Assembly (NCBI RefSeq): GCF_001693335.1
Contig: NZ_CP016503.1
Location: forward strand, 1 to 64,000
Direction: 5' to 3'
DNA from: Helicobacter enhydrae
Lineage (GTDB): Bacteria > Campylobacterota > Campylobacteria > Campylobacterales > Helicobacteraceae
Length of the DNA: 64,000 nucleotides
Shown: one piece after another, positions 54,048-63,583 of the stretch
Position numbering within the stretch: position 1 is the stretch's first letter
How the letters are laid out: each line of letters begins with the position of its first letter
The notes under the pieces: model-generated
The model's database searches: none
Told to the model about the DNA's origin: nothing
Seen by the model: the letters and a program-made list of their open reading frames with translations, nothing else
Program-made: the position numbers and the translations under genes

Positions 54048-55610
54048 ATGAATATGAAGGATTATGGTCGTTTTGACAAAGCGACTAAAAGTATCCAAAA
54101 AGATAGTCTAAAAGCGGGGATTGTGCTGATTTTTGTTGTTTTGATTGCTTTGTTTGTATCGACTTTGCAAAATATCACCAATCCCACAATGTTGATTTTT
54201 GCCACCATAGTTGGAGCCTATATGGCAATCAATATTGGTGCTAATGATGTCGCCAACAATGTGGGTCCTGCCGTTGGCTCAAAAGCTATTAGTCTGTTTG
54301 GGGCGATTCTTATCGCTGCATTGTGTGAGGCAGGTGGAGCGATTATCGCAGGGGGTGATGTGGTGGATACGATCAAATCCGGTATCATTGATAGAAACTT
54401 GATTGGAGATCCGCATACTTTTTTGATTTTGATGTTTTCTGCTTTGCTTTCTGGAGCGATTTGGCTCAATCTCGCTACTTTTGCGGGTGCACCAGTTTCT
54501 ACGACGCATTCTCTTGTCGGCGGTATCGTCGGTGCAGGAATTATGGCGAGTGGTTTTGAGATCGTTAGATGGATGGTGCTCAAAGATATTGTTTTTAGTT
54601 GGTTTGTTTCACCTGTGCTTGGTGGAGTGATCGCTGTTATATTCCTCTCATTCATCAAAAGAACGATCATTTACACACAAGATCGCAAAAAATCTGCAAG
54701 GAGGATCATCCCTTGTTTGATTTCTTTGATGATTTTTGCTTTTTCTCTCTACCTTATTACAAAAGGATTGAAAAAGATTATGCCTTTGAGTTTTGGAGTG
54801 GCTTGTCTTGGAAGTGCCATTATTGCTTCTGTAAGCTTTGTTTTCCTCTATCCTTTGATTGCCAAACAAACATCAAAGATGGGAAATGACAAAGAAGAGC
54901 TCAATGAACTTTTTACGATCCCTCTTGTTTTTTCTGCGGGATTGTTGAGCTTTGCACACGGGGCAAATGATGTGGCAAATGCCATCGGACCACTTGCCGC
55001 GATCAATCAAATTTTGACAGAGGGAATGAGTGTCGGTGCCAAGAGTGCCGTGCCGTTTTGGATAATGCTTGTCGGAGCGTTGGGGATCGCTTTGGGATTG
55101 TTGCTCTATGGACCCAAACTCATCAAAACCGTGGGGAGCGAGATCACGGATTTGGACAAGAAGCGTGCCTTTTGTGTGGCGATGAGTGCAGCAATCACCG
55201 TGCTTATCGCCTCGCAGTTGGGTTTGCCTGTGAGTTCTACTCATATTGCTATTGGTGCAATCTTTGGGGTTGGGTTTTTTAGAGAGTATTTGACAAAACA
55301 AGAGCTGAGGGTGCAAGAGTTGATTTTGCAATCTAGAAGTGGTGCTGATGAAAAAGAGGTGGAAGCTTTTTTGAGGAAATACAATGAATCTAGTATGAGG
55401 AGAAAAGCAAAAATGCTCAAGGCTCTCAAAAGAAAAGAAAACAATCTTTTGAACAAAAAAGAAGCCAAACAGCTCAAAAAAGCCTACAAACAAGAGCTAG
55501 TGAAGCGTAGTGCATTGAACAAAATTGTCGCCTCTTGGTTGATCACGGTGCCTTGCTCGGCTTTGCTCGGTGCAGGAATCTATTGTTTGCTTGCGTGGTT
55601 GGGAATCTGA
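54048..55610 (+). CDS. pitA: PiT-family inorganic phosphate transporter
   Basis: 520 residues, 10-12 membrane helices, with both PiT signature repeats: GANDVANNVGPAVGSKA (N-terminal half) and GANDVANAIGPLAAI (C-terminal half). A large charged cytoplasmic insert (residues about 420-495: ADEKEVEAFLRKYNES, then Lys/Arg-rich helices) precedes the last membrane segments. ATG 54048 follows AAAGGAG. Adjacent to nifU (divergent) and corC, as in H. pylori HP1490-1492. Confidence 0.92.
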   Translation: MNMKDYGRFDKATKSIQKDSLKAGIVLIFVVLIALFVSTLQNITNPTMLIFATIVGAYMAINIGANDVANNVGPAVGSKAISLFGAILIAALCEAGGAIIAGGDVVDTIKSGIIDRNLIGDPHTFLILMFSALLSGAIWLNLATFAGAPVSTTHSLVGGIVGAGIMASGFEIVRWMVLKDIVFSWFVSPVLGGVIAVIFLSFIKRTIIYTQDRKKSARRIIPCLISLMIFAFSLYLITKGLKKIMPLSFGVACLGSAIIASVSFVFLYPLIAKQTSKMGNDKEELNELFTIPLVFSAGLLSFAHGANDVANAIGPLAAINQILTEGMSVGAKSAVPFWIMLVGALGIALGLLLYGPKLIKTVGSEITDLDKKRAFCVAMSAAITVLIASQLGLPVSSTHIAIGAIFGVGFFREYLTKQELRVQELILQSRSGADEKEVEAFLRKYNESSMRRKAKMLKALKRKENNLLNKKEAKQLKKAYKQELVKRSALNKIVASWLITVPCSALLGAGIYCLLAWLGI

Positions 55611-55660
55611 AGTTTTATTTTGGTAATATTCCACGATATTTTCAAGTTTAAGGAGCTTTA

Positions 55661-56995
55661 TTGGATCCATATCACTCGGTTCTAATGATTTTTTTGGCTT
55701 TTGTCTTTGTGTTTTTAAATGGTTTTTTTGTTTTATCTGAATTCGCGATCGTCAAGGTGCGTCGCTCCAAACTTGAGGAGCTTGTCAAAAATGGCAACTC
55801 CAGTGCAAAACTTGCATTGGATATTTCAAGCTCTCTTGATAGTTATTTGAGTGCGACACAGCTTGGTATCACCTTGGCATCATTGGCTTTGGGGTGGATT
55901 GGGGAGCCTGCGATCGCTCAACTTCTTGGAATCTCTCTTGAGACTTTGTTTGGTGTGGATAATCCGACACTGATACATACGATTAGCTTCATTGTTGCTT
56001 TCACGCTGATTACGCTTCTTCATGTTGTTTTGGGTGAGCTTGTGCCAAAATCCATCGCGATTGCCAAAGCCGAAAAAGTTGTTTTGATCATCGCGCGCCC
56101 GTTGCATTATTTTTGGATGACTTTTTATCCTTTTATCCGAGGGTTTGAGGTTTTGTCAGGATTTTTTCTATCTATGATACATATCAATCCCGCGACAGAG
56201 CATGAAGTGGTGCATTCTGATGAAGAGTTGAAAATCATCGTGGGGGAGAGTTTGCGTGGTGGCTTTATTGATTCTGTAGAGGGGGAGATTATCAAAAATG
56301 CTGTGGATTTTTCAGACACTGTGGCAAAAGAGATCATGACTCCTAGACGCGATATGGTGTGTCTAGATGCTGATGTGAGCTATGAGGAAAATTTCCAGCT
56401 GATTATGGAGACGAAATACACGCGTTATCCTTATTGCAAGGAGAGCAAAGATAATATTTTGGGAATGATACACATCCGTGATTTGTTGCAAAATATCAAT
56501 GAGGAGAAAAAGGATTTTTCAAATCTCGTGCGTGAGCTGATCATCGTTCCTGAAAATGCCTCCATCTCTGATATTTTGAAAAAAATGAACAAAGAGCAGA
56601 TCCATACGGCATTGGTTGTAGATGAGTATGGCGGGACTGCAGGACTTCTGACAATGGAGGATATTATCGAGGAGATTGTGGGGGATATTTCTGATGAGCA
56701 CGATAGCAAGAGTGAAAATGAGATTTTGCCCATCGATGCGGATAATTTCCAAGTGAGCGGAATGCTGGATTTGGAAAGTGTCGAGGATGCTTTGGGGATT
56801 TGTTTTGATGAAGAGCACGAGCAGGTCACAATCGGCGGATATGTGTTCAATTTGCTTGGGCGTTTGCCTGTGGTTGGGGATTGCATACAGGACAAAGAAT
56901 GCGAGTTTGAGGTATTGGCGATGGATGGAGCACGGATCAAAGAACTCAAAATCAAAAAACTTGTGGTAGAAGAAGTCGAGTCAGAATCAAAGTGA
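55661..56995 (+). CDS. CorC/HlyC-type DUF21-CBS membrane protein
   Basis: 444 residues. DUF21 membrane domain of about four helices (FVFLNGFFVLSEFAIVKVRRSKLEELV), then CBS pair (ETKYTRYPYCKESKDNILGMIH; HTALVVDEYGGTAGLLTMEDIIEEIVGD), then the C-terminal CorC_HlyC domain. The family is often called 'hemolysin' but acts in metal-ion homeostasis. TTG 55661 is the start, behind AAGGAGC. 50 bases after pitA. Confidence 0.88.
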   Translation: MDPYHSVLMIFLAFVFVFLNGFFVLSEFAIVKVRRSKLEELVKNGNSSAKLALDISSSLDSYLSATQLGITLASLALGWIGEPAIAQLLGISLETLFGVDNPTLIHTISFIVAFTLITLLHVVLGELVPKSIAIAKAEKVVLIIARPLHYFWMTFYPFIRGFEVLSGFFLSMIHINPATEHEVVHSDEELKIIVGESLRGGFIDSVEGEIIKNAVDFSDTVAKEIMTPRRDMVCLDADVSYEENFQLIMETKYTRYPYCKESKDNILGMIHIRDLLQNINEEKKDFSNLVRELIIVPENASISDILKKMNKEQIHTALVVDEYGGTAGLLTMEDIIEEIVGDISDEHDSKSENEILPIDADNFQVSGMLDLESVEDALGICFDEEHEQVTIGGYVFNLLGRLPVVGDCIQDKECEFEVLAMDGARIKELKIKKLVVEEVESESK

Positions 56996-57038
56996 CTCTC
57001 CAAATGATTGCAAAATGAAAAGATTTGTTTTTTCTTTG

Positions 57039-57044
57039 TATAAT
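57039..57044 (+). promoter_or_regulatory. -10 element of sodB
   Basis: TATAAT, 32 bases upstream of ATG 57077, with TTAGGAG between. I see no evident Fur or other operator. Confidence 0.5.
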
Positions 57045-57076
57045 CCACCATTCAACTTTAACTTTAGGAGTGTCAA

Positions 57077-57709
57077 ATGTTTGAATTGAGAAAATTACCT
57101 TTTGAAAAAGAGGCGATCGCAAGTTTCATCAGTGCGGAAACTTTGGAGTTTCATTATGGAAAACATCATCAAACTTATATCAACAATCTCAACAAGCTCG
57201 TTGAGGGCAGTCAATTTGATGGAATGAATTTGGTGGATATTATTTTGAAATCAGAGGGCGGTATGTTCAACAATGCAGCTCAAGTGTTCAATCACGATTT
57301 TTATTGGGATTGCATTAGTGCAAATAGTCAGCCATTGAGTGCGGAATTGCAAGAGGCAATCAATGTGAGTTTCGGAGATCTTGAAAACTTCAAATCTCTA
57401 TTTGTGGACAAAGCGACAACTCTTTTTGCGTCTGGATGGTGCTGGTTGGTTTATGATGTAGAGAGCACGAAGCTTGAAATCGTGCAAACTTCCAATGCAC
57501 AAACACCAATGAAAGATGGCAAAATCCCCCTTCTTGTTGTCGATGTGTGGGAGCACGCTTATTATATTGATTTCCGCAATGTGCGTCCAAATTATTTGAG
57601 CAAGTTTTGGGATTTTATTAACTGGGGATTTGTTTCTGAGAGATTGAATCAAGCTAAGTTGAATGGACTAGATTCAATCAGAAGCTATGTAGATCATCTC
57701 TACCGCTAG
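57077..57709 (+). CDS. sodB: Iron superoxide dismutase
   Basis: 210 residues. Metal ligands are the His in ETLEFHYGKHH, the His in AAQVFNHDFYWD, Asp in VVDVWEHAYYIDF and its following His. The features FYWDCIS and KATTLFASGWCWLVYD are typical for Fe-type bacterial enzymes. Cytoplasmic. Start ATG 57077 is standard. A strong G/C-rich hairpin (57724-57762) follows the stop by 14 bases. Confidence 0.95.
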   Translation: MFELRKLPFEKEAIASFISAETLEFHYGKHHQTYINNLNKLVEGSQFDGMNLVDIILKSEGGMFNNAAQVFNHDFYWDCISANSQPLSAELQEAINVSFGDLENFKSLFVDKATTLFASGWCWLVYDVESTKLEIVQTSNAQTPMKDGKIPLLVVDVWEHAYYIDFRNVRPNYLSKFWDFINWGFVSERLNQAKLNGLDSIRSYVDHLYR

Positions 57710-57723
57710 TCATCAATAAGGGG

Positions 57724-57762
57724 TAAGGGGGTAATAAAAAAGTAAAACTTTTATCCCCCTTA
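57724..57762 (+). terminator. G/C hairpin after sodB, also a copy of the flank palindrome
   Basis: TAAGGGGG at 57724-57731 pairs with CCCCCTTA at 57755-57762, enclosing an A/T-rich partly paired loop. It may end sodB transcription, but there is no clear T-run, and similar palindromes recur four more times around the autotransporter. Confidence 0.45.
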
Positions 57763-57930
57763 ACAACCCCAAACTCGCTTTTTGTGTGACAACATAACGA
57801 TAGAGTGCAAGATTTGGGTTTGATTCAACAATCCATTTCCAAAACATCATTTGTTAGTCATTTTTTTGCGACTGGATTCTTTGATTTGAGATTGGCTTTG
57901 CCAAAGCACACTTTCTAGTCATTGAAACTT

Positions 57931-58052
57931 ACTTTGCTTTTTTCTATAAGGGGGACAAGGGGGTTTATTGCGAGGCACCCCCCTTATCCCCCTTAAAATC
58001 CCCCAAACCCCTGCCCGCTTTTTGTGTGACAATCCAACGATAGAGTGCAATG
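57931..58052 (+). repeat. Outer inverted repeat, left arm
   Basis: About 122 bases that reappear inverted and almost unchanged at 63782-63902; only a few differences (one T in the T-run at 57938-57943, and AATCCAAC versus AACCCAAC). It contains a palindrome: TAAGGGGGACAAGGGGG opposed to CCCCCTTATCCCCCTTA (about 57948-57994). Confidence 0.9.
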
Positions 58053-58146
58053 TTTGAGCTTGATTCTTGTTTGTTGTTTTTTGATTCTTGGATTCTTGTA
58101 TTGCTTTTTGATTCTTTAGGATCTCCACAAAAAACCCTTATCAATT

Positions 58147-58378
58147 ATTAAACCTCACTACTTCACTATAAGCACAAACAACTGCTAACCAAACCAACCT
58201 TGTAGAACCAAACAAGATTCCAAGTCAATGTAATCTTGAACGAGCCTTGCTAATGCAATGCTGGGGTTATGGGGGTTGTTAAGGGGGATAAGGGGAACGC
58301 TTGCTTTAAGTTCCCCTTATCCCCCTTAAGAGAGATGCTAGGGGATTCTAGAATTGTATAAAGGGTGGTTTGCTCAAA
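58147..58378 (+). repeat. Inner inverted repeat, left arm
   Basis: About 230 bases, best matched at 58171-58378, that recur inverted at 63354-63583. Shared blocks include AGCACAAACAACTGCTAACC, CTTGAACGAGCCTTGCTAAT and a block ending TGGTTTGCTCAAA. Differences concentrate in the loop of the central palindrome. Confidence 0.9.
58279..58329. repeat. Perfect 20-base G/C-rich hairpin
   Basis: TTAAGGGGGATAAGGGGAAC at 58279-58298 is perfectly complementary to 58310-58329, with an 11-base loop. The matching right-arm copy (63403-63452) has one mismatch and a different loop. It has the form of a REP/MITE-like palindrome rather than a factor-independent terminator. Confidence 0.85.
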
Positions 58379-58701
58379 GCAACTTGAAAAGAAAGAATTC
58401 AAGCCGAGCCTGAAACACCAAAAGCCGTGCTTTATCCAAAGCAACTCAAAAAAAGAGAATCCAAGAGATTCTAGAATCATCCAAAAGTGTGCTTTTGCAA
58501 AAACCAATCTCAAACAAAAGAATCAATTTGTTTGAATCTTGAATCTTTCCTTTTGTGAGCTATGTTTTGCAAAATCAAAAAAGCAGTGAGGGTTTTGAGA
58601 GTTTTGTTGGATTTTTGAGAAAATGATCCAAAAATCTGCTATTAGAGCTATAAATTTCTATCAATTCCTTGAAATACCAGAGATTTTTTGGGTATCTTTT
58701 A
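58379..58701. other. Non-coding leader before the autotransporter promoter
   Basis: No gene is seen. Direct short repeats such as AAAGAAT / CAAAAGTGTGCTTTTGCAAA occur; CAAAGCAACTTGAAAAGAAAG and AAAGCAACTCAAAAAAAG are near-repeats (58374-58395 and 58438-58460). Confidence 0.5.
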
Positions 58702-58707
58702 TATATT
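58702..58707 (+). promoter_or_regulatory. Candidate promoter and leader start of the autotransporter gene
   Basis: TATATT -10 box. Downstream, AAGGAG (58721-58726) stands 6 bases before ATG 58733, far better than anything before ATG 58797. This supports translation beginning at 58733 and running through the G9 tract. Confidence 0.55.
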
Positions 58708-58783
58708 CTTAATTTTTATCAAGGAGTAAAAGATGGAAAAAATAGAAACCAGGAAGCACAATCGTATGGACAAAATCTCTCTC

Positions 58784-58792
58784 GGGGGGGGG
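58784..58792 (+). repeat. G9 tract in autotransporter leader
   Basis: Between ATG 58733 and ATG 58797. With G8 or G11 the two are in frame; with G9 translation from 58733 stops at TGA 58874-58876 after 47 codons. Confidence 0.9.
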
Positions 58793-58796
58793 TATT

Positions 58797-61700
58797 ATGA
58801 GTTATTACAAGCCCCTCATTGCCACTTCATTGGCATTGGCTCTCAGTGTAAGTGTAGCGAGTGCGGGAGATTGTGATAGTATAAGCACAAGTGCAGTTTG
58901 TTGGAATCAAAGTGCTAGCGAAGCGGGTTTTCAACAATTTTCTGGCTTAACTTTTGCACCAACAGGACAAGGAGACAATCAATTTAATCAACTTAAATAT
59001 ACTGCCCTACAAGGAATCACAATCAGTGATTTTACCCTCAAGTTTAAAAATGCTGGCGGTGGCAATACAGTCACAGGTCCTGAAGCCTCTGTAGCTGGAA
59101 ATAACGCACAACTCAAACTTATCAACAAAGGCAATGGACTTCAATTAGGCAGTGCAGGAAATAGCACTCTCACCGTTGATTTTGGAATGTATAATAAGGA
59201 TGAATATAATCAAGCACCAAATCGCTCTCGCAAAGCTACGCTTACTTTTGAAGGCACTACCCCTGCAAATGCAAATAGTGGTACACCAAAAACAGCCCTC
59301 AAAGGCAATATTAAAGTCTTAGCTAGTGCTTTTACAAATGATTCAATGGATGCTACTTTTAATGGTGATATGATAGGCAATATAGACATTATCTATCAAA
59401 ATAATATTTTAGCAAATCCTCTTCATAGGCTTTTTTTTGTCAAAACCAATTGGAATTTCAAAAATGGAGCTAGTCTAAAAGGAAATTTAAAAGCAAATTT
59501 AGCACATGGGGGACAAAATTTCACTTTTGAAGGAGGAGGAAATATTGAAGGAAATATCCAAACTTTTGGTTATGTTGACTATGGAAGTTGGGCTGCTTCT
59601 GCTTCAGGTGCTAAAACTGATATTAATATCACTTTCAAAAATCATACCTCAACCAATATCATCAAAGGAAGTGGAAGCACAAGGCAAATCCTAGCCAAAG
59701 CTAGAGGATCTAACAGCAATGCCTATAACAGAATCCTTTTTGAAGGCAACGGACAAATCGGAGAACAAAATAATCGTATAAGTATCATTGCTGATACTAA
59801 AGGTCAAGATAATGGGGAGTCTTACAATTTTATTCAATTCAAAAAACAAGCCACCCTCTTTTTAGAGAACTTACAAGTAGGGAATCATTTTGTTGGCAAT
59901 CGCCTCAATGTCATCAGCCTTGAAAATGAAATTGCAAATGATGATCTTAAGATCAATGAAATCCTAGTCAGAGGCAATAATAATTCAGGGCGTAACTACA
60001 TCGGCAAGGGGCTTTTGAAACTTAATGGCAGTAGCGAAGCAAAAGATTTGGTATTAAAAATCGATGAGAATAAACTCAATGGAACAAATTACAAAACAAT
60101 CTCTGAGAACACAAAAGAACATATTGCCAGTGGCTCACTCACTACCAACAGAATCGCAACCACCAATGAGGGAGGCGGAACAAATGGAGTTTTCATAGGC
60201 ACCATAACAGTTGAAGATATCATCGATGCTTGGGGAAGTTCTCGTAATATCATTACTGGTAGCACTTTTACAACCAAAAGAATCAAATCTGGTGGTAGTG
60301 GAGTGAATGTCATCACTGCTGATACTAAAATGACAATTGATAATGGAGTGTTTTCAAGTGGTGGAGGCAATCATATTTTTATCAGTGGAAGTGGATCAAT
60401 TGGACAAAATGGGATTGCAGAAAATGGCAATGCAACTGGAAATTTCTCTCTTTATACTACAACTGGTGGAAGCAATGTTTTCTATCTTGAAGGAAGTGGC
60501 ACGACTCTTTCTCTACAAAAAGGAGTGCGACACAATTGGGATGCTTGGCAAACAGTATTCAACTTCAATGGAGAGAACAATAAGATTGAGATCAAAGGCA
60601 ATAATACAGAAGGGAGTAATCAAAATGTTGGAATAGGCGTTGGAGGAAGCAACCAAACAAACAAACCAGGAATGACTTTCAACTTCAATGGCAATAATGG
60701 CGAACTTGATGTCAAAAATAATAATGGCACTAGTGGAGGTGGAAATATCATCGTAGGGCGTGATGGTGGGGATAAAAATGCCAAACTTACACTTAATTTT
60801 AAAGGTGATAACACAACGATTAAGGGCAATATCTTTACCCAAAGTGGAGGGGATCAAAACAACACCACAACTTTCAATATTGCCAATGGCAAAAGTGTAG
60901 AAGTGCAAGGATTGATTAAGAATCAAAAAGCTGGTGGTGCTAATGCAAATGCAAACAATGCCCAAACCATTTTCAACTTCGGCAAAGCAAATGATTCTCA
61001 AGCCTCTCGCACAAGCGAAACTCCAACTGCTTTGAAAATTACAGGCAATCTTGAAAACACTTCAGGAGAAGTGCTTGTTAATTTCAATACTGGCTCCACC
61101 CTCACATTAGAAGGCACAACCAATGCCATTACTACTTTAAACAATGCTTCAACCGCAAGCACCCTTGCACTTGGTAAGGTTGATGGGACAGGAACAACGA
61201 CTACAACTATTGGTGGCATCACAAATGGTGAGAATCTTACAATCCAATTCTTAGGAGAGACTTCAACCCTCAATCTTGGTGGCACAAACAATACAATCAA
61301 AACCCTTGATTTGCAAGCCACAACAAATGCCCTCAATATCACAGCAGGCAAAACCACCATTACAGATCCAGTAAATAGAGATGGTAGCAAAACCTTTAAT
61401 GTTGCATTCAGTGGAGACAATTCCACCCTCACACTCAAAGGCAATAAGAATCACATCACAACTTTAAAACTTGATGGTAGTGCCACAAAAGCCACTATTG
61501 ATATCGCAAGTGACAAATATCCCAATCCTAACACCCCTGCAGGCAACACTCGCAATTTCAACCTCCTTGAGATTGGAACAAATAATGGTGAGGGACTTAC
61601 TGCAAGCAATCTCACTTTCAAAGTCTTTGTAGATCCCCTAGCAACTCAAGGAAGTAGCACAATCGGAGGGGAGACAACAGGAGCAAGTGGGACATATGGA

Positions 61701-63014
61701 GTTGCCCACTCTGATCGCATTGTGATACATAGTGCAACTACTGCAGGCACACCTTTGAAAGAAAATCTTGTTGTCATTGTAGATCCTGAAAAATATAATG
61801 GAATCGAATATGGAGCAGACACAGGAACAGAAGAAACACAGAGGGTGAGAAACATCGCTGTTGCGACTGTGAAAAATGGATCTGATGACAAGCCTTTGGT
61901 TAAATTTGAGGCAAAACATTCTGATATTGGTGGAGAAGCGGTAACAATCGAATTAAGGGAAGCAAAAACCAATCAATATGGGAAACTTCAAGGTGAGAAA
62001 GGTTACACCACTTATTTCTTAGGCAAAATCATCAGTCTTGGAGTCACTAGATCCACCCAAAAAGCAGTTGCCTCTGCTCTTGCGATTAATTATGATTTGT
62101 ATGTTGCAAACTTCAATTCTCTCAACAAACGAATGGGAGAGCTAAGAGATAACACAAACTCTCAAGGAATATGGGCTAGAGTGTTTGGAGGATTGCAAGA
62201 GTCTACATTTGGAGCAAAACTTCACACTCAATACATTAGCACTCAAGCAGGATATGATTATGCTCTCAATCTAGAGGGGGCTAGGAATTATCTAGGACTT
62301 GCATTCTCTTATATCAACTCAACAGGCACGAGTGGAGATGAGGATCCGATAGATGAGCTCTATCCCACTTCTCTATCCAATGTCCAATCCAATGGTGCAG
62401 AAGTGGCTCTTTATAACTCTTATGTGAGTGATATGGGAATCTACAATGACACCATTGCCAAATTTAGCTATATCACTTCAGATTTTAAACTTAGCAATAG
62501 TGTAAAAGATAGCCAAACAAACAATCTAGGATTCACTCTTTCCAATGAAGTAGGCTATCGCTTCATCCTTGGAGAGAAGCAAGATTATTTCATCGATCCA
62601 CAATTGGAGATAGGTTTGGGTTATCTTAATCAATCCAACTTCATCGCCAACCTCAAAGCTCTTACAGGAAGAATCAATGAGCTAAAAGCCAATCAAAACT
62701 ATATTCTTTTGGCTAGAACTAGAGCAGGAGCAAGCTTTGGCAAAAAGATAGTAGAGCAAGGCAAAAACATCTCCCTCTATGCTGGAGCATTCTATGAATA
62801 TGATTTCATCGATGGTGGAAGCAACAAAATCACCACCACAAGAATCCAACACACCAACCCTGCACTTGAATCTAATGGTAGAGTGGTGCTCAATCTAGGA
62901 ACCAATCTAGAACTCAATCAATCCACTAGAGTGTATATGGATATAGAGAAAAGCTTCGGAGATAAACTCAGAACCCACTTACAATTCAACCTAGGAGGAA
63001 GGTATAGTTTCTAG
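58797..63014 (+). CDS. Large autotransporter (type Va secreted surface protein)
   Basis: 1405 codons as written from ATG 58797; the real start is probably ATG 58733, out of frame by one base because of the G9 tract. The start has a signal peptide (LIATSLALALSVSVASA) that an upstream start would lengthen by about 20 basic residues. The passenger (residues about 30-1110) is Asn/Gly/Thr-rich with many TFNFNGNN- and NTTTFNIANG-type strands, a beta-helix pattern, and few cysteines (one early pair, CDSISTSAVCW). The C-terminal ~290 residues (from about IWARVFGGLQES) form the translocator barrel ending in RYSF. Related to vacuolating-cytotoxin-like and Hsr-type autotransporters of Helicobacter in layout; I cannot assign a function. 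Confidence 0.88.
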   Translation: MSYYKPLIATSLALALSVSVASAGDCDSISTSAVCWNQSASEAGFQQFSGLTFAPTGQGDNQFNQLKYTALQGITISDFTLKFKNAGGGNTVTGPEASVAGNNAQLKLINKGNGLQLGSAGNSTLTVDFGMYNKDEYNQAPNRSRKATLTFEGTTPANANSGTPKTALKGNIKVLASAFTNDSMDATFNGDMIGNIDIIYQNNILANPLHRLFFVKTNWNFKNGASLKGNLKANLAHGGQNFTFEGGGNIEGNIQTFGYVDYGSWAASASGAKTDINITFKNHTSTNIIKGSGSTRQILAKARGSNSNAYNRILFEGNGQIGEQNNRISIIADTKGQDNGESYNFIQFKKQATLFLENLQVGNHFVGNRLNVISLENEIANDDLKINEILVRGNNNSGRNYIGKGLLKLNGSSEAKDLVLKIDENKLNGTNYKTISENTKEHIASGSLTTNRIATTNEGGGTNGVFIGTITVEDIIDAWGSSRNIITGSTFTTKRIKSGGSGVNVITADTKMTIDNGVFSSGGGNHIFISGSGSIGQNGIAENGNATGNFSLYTTTGGSNVFYLEGSGTTLSLQKGVRHNWDAWQTVFNFNGENNKIEIKGNNTEGSNQNVGIGVGGSNQTNKPGMTFNFNGNNGELDVKNNNGTSGGGNIIVGRDGGDKNAKLTLNFKGDNTTIKGNIFTQSGGDQNNTTTFNIANGKSVEVQGLIKNQKAGGANANANNAQTIFNFGKANDSQASRTSETPTALKITGNLENTSGEVLVNFNTGSTLTLEGTTNAITTLNNASTASTLALGKVDGTGTTTTTIGGITNGENLTIQFLGETSTLNLGGTNNTIKTLDLQATTNALNITAGKTTITDPVNRDGSKTFNVAFSGDNSTLTLKGNKNHITTLKLDGSATKATIDIASDKYPNPNTPAGNTRNFNLLEIGTNNGEGLTASNLTFKVFVDPLATQGSSTIGGETTGASGTYGVAHSDRIVIHSATTAGTPLKENLVVIVDPEKYNGIEYGADTGTEETQRVRNIAVATVKNGSDDKPLVKFEAKHSDIGGEAVTIELREAKTNQYGKLQGEKGYTTYFLGKIISLGVTRSTQKAVASALAINYDLYVANFNSLNKRMGELRDNTNSQGIWARVFGGLQESTFGAKLHTQYISTQAGYDYALNLEGARNYLGLAFSYINSTGTSGDEDPIDELYPTSLSNVQSNGAEVALYNSYVSDMGIYNDTIAKFSYITSDFKLSNSVKDSQTNNLGFTLSNEVGYRFILGEKQDYFIDPQLEIGLGYLNQSNFIANLKALTGRINELKANQNYILLARTRAGASFGKKIVEQGKNISLYAGAFYEYDFIDGGSNKITTTRIQHTNPALESNGRVVLNLGTNLELNQSTRVYMDIEKSFGDKLRTHLQFNLGGRYSF

Positions 63015-63029
63015 AGCACGAGCTCTAGA
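63010..63029. terminator. Short palindrome at the autotransporter stop
   Basis: TCTAGAGC and GCTCTAGA, 8-base arms with a 4-base loop, span the stop codon (63012-63014). An A/G-rich stretch follows rather than T, so it is a weak candidate terminator. Confidence 0.35.
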
Positions 63030-63353
63030 AAAGGGGGAAGGGGGGAATGGGGAAGGAAAAGGAAAGGGAAAAAGAAAAAAGGGTGGGTGTGAAACCCAAA
63101 CAAACGAGCATTTGCTGGGGCATTTGTATTCACTTCAAATGTCCCTTAGAATGCTCCTTTTGAAAGACTAAGCTTGTCTCCTGCTTGCTTAGTCTTAGAT
63201 TCTTTGCCTCTCAAGGCAAAGGATTGATCACTCATTTGAAAATCAGTCATACAGCAAACATAAAAAACATAAAATCTGTCTTGAAACATATCAAAATCTT
63301 TTTCAAATCCTTACCAAACCTTATCAAATCTCAAACTCCACTATTTCTTTTAC
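63030..63353. other. Non-coding region after the autotransporter
   Basis: No gene is seen. Two small hairpins: GACTAAGC...GCTTAGTC (about 63165-63193) and TTTGCCT-CTCA-AGGCAAA (63200-63217). The latter could help end transcription. Confidence 0.5.
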
Positions 63354-63583
63354 TTTGAGCAAACCACCCTTTATACAATTCTAGAATCCCCTAGGATCTC
63401 TCTTAAGGGGGGCAAGGGGAACTTATAGCAGCGTTCCCCTTATCCCCCTTAACAACCCCCATAACCCCAGCATTGCATTAGCAAGGCTCGTTCAAGATTA
63501 CATTGACTTGGCATCCTTTGGGTTCTACAAGGTTAGTTTGGTTAGCAGTTGTTTGTGCTTATATTGAAATAGTGAGGGTTTAT
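63354..63583 (-). repeat. Inner inverted repeat, right arm
   Basis: Reverse complement of 58147-58378, with the central palindrome at 63403-63452. The distance between the inner arms is about 4975 bases and includes the whole autotransporter with its promoter. Confidence 0.9.

Larger units (their letters stand above)
57719..58062 (+). repeat. Direct repeat pair in left flank of the autotransporter
   Basis: 57719-57822 and 57950-58062 each hold a G-rich palindrome and then GCTTTTTGTGTGACAA, three variable bases, AACGATAGAGTGCAA and a TTGATTC end. The two units are in the same orientation. A third copy is inverted on the right side (63782-63902). The stretch between (57823-57949) has no gene I can see. 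Confidence 0.8.

Noticed and set aside
57719-58052. CRISPR-like repeats in the left flank
   Set aside because: Only two direct copies about 230 bases apart, with hairpins and no regular spacers; no cas genes. They are dispersed palindromic repeats.
58797-58876. A short independent gene read from ATG 58733
   Set aside because: The 47-codon product exists only because of the G9 length; the leader fits better as the extended signal peptide of the autotransporter.
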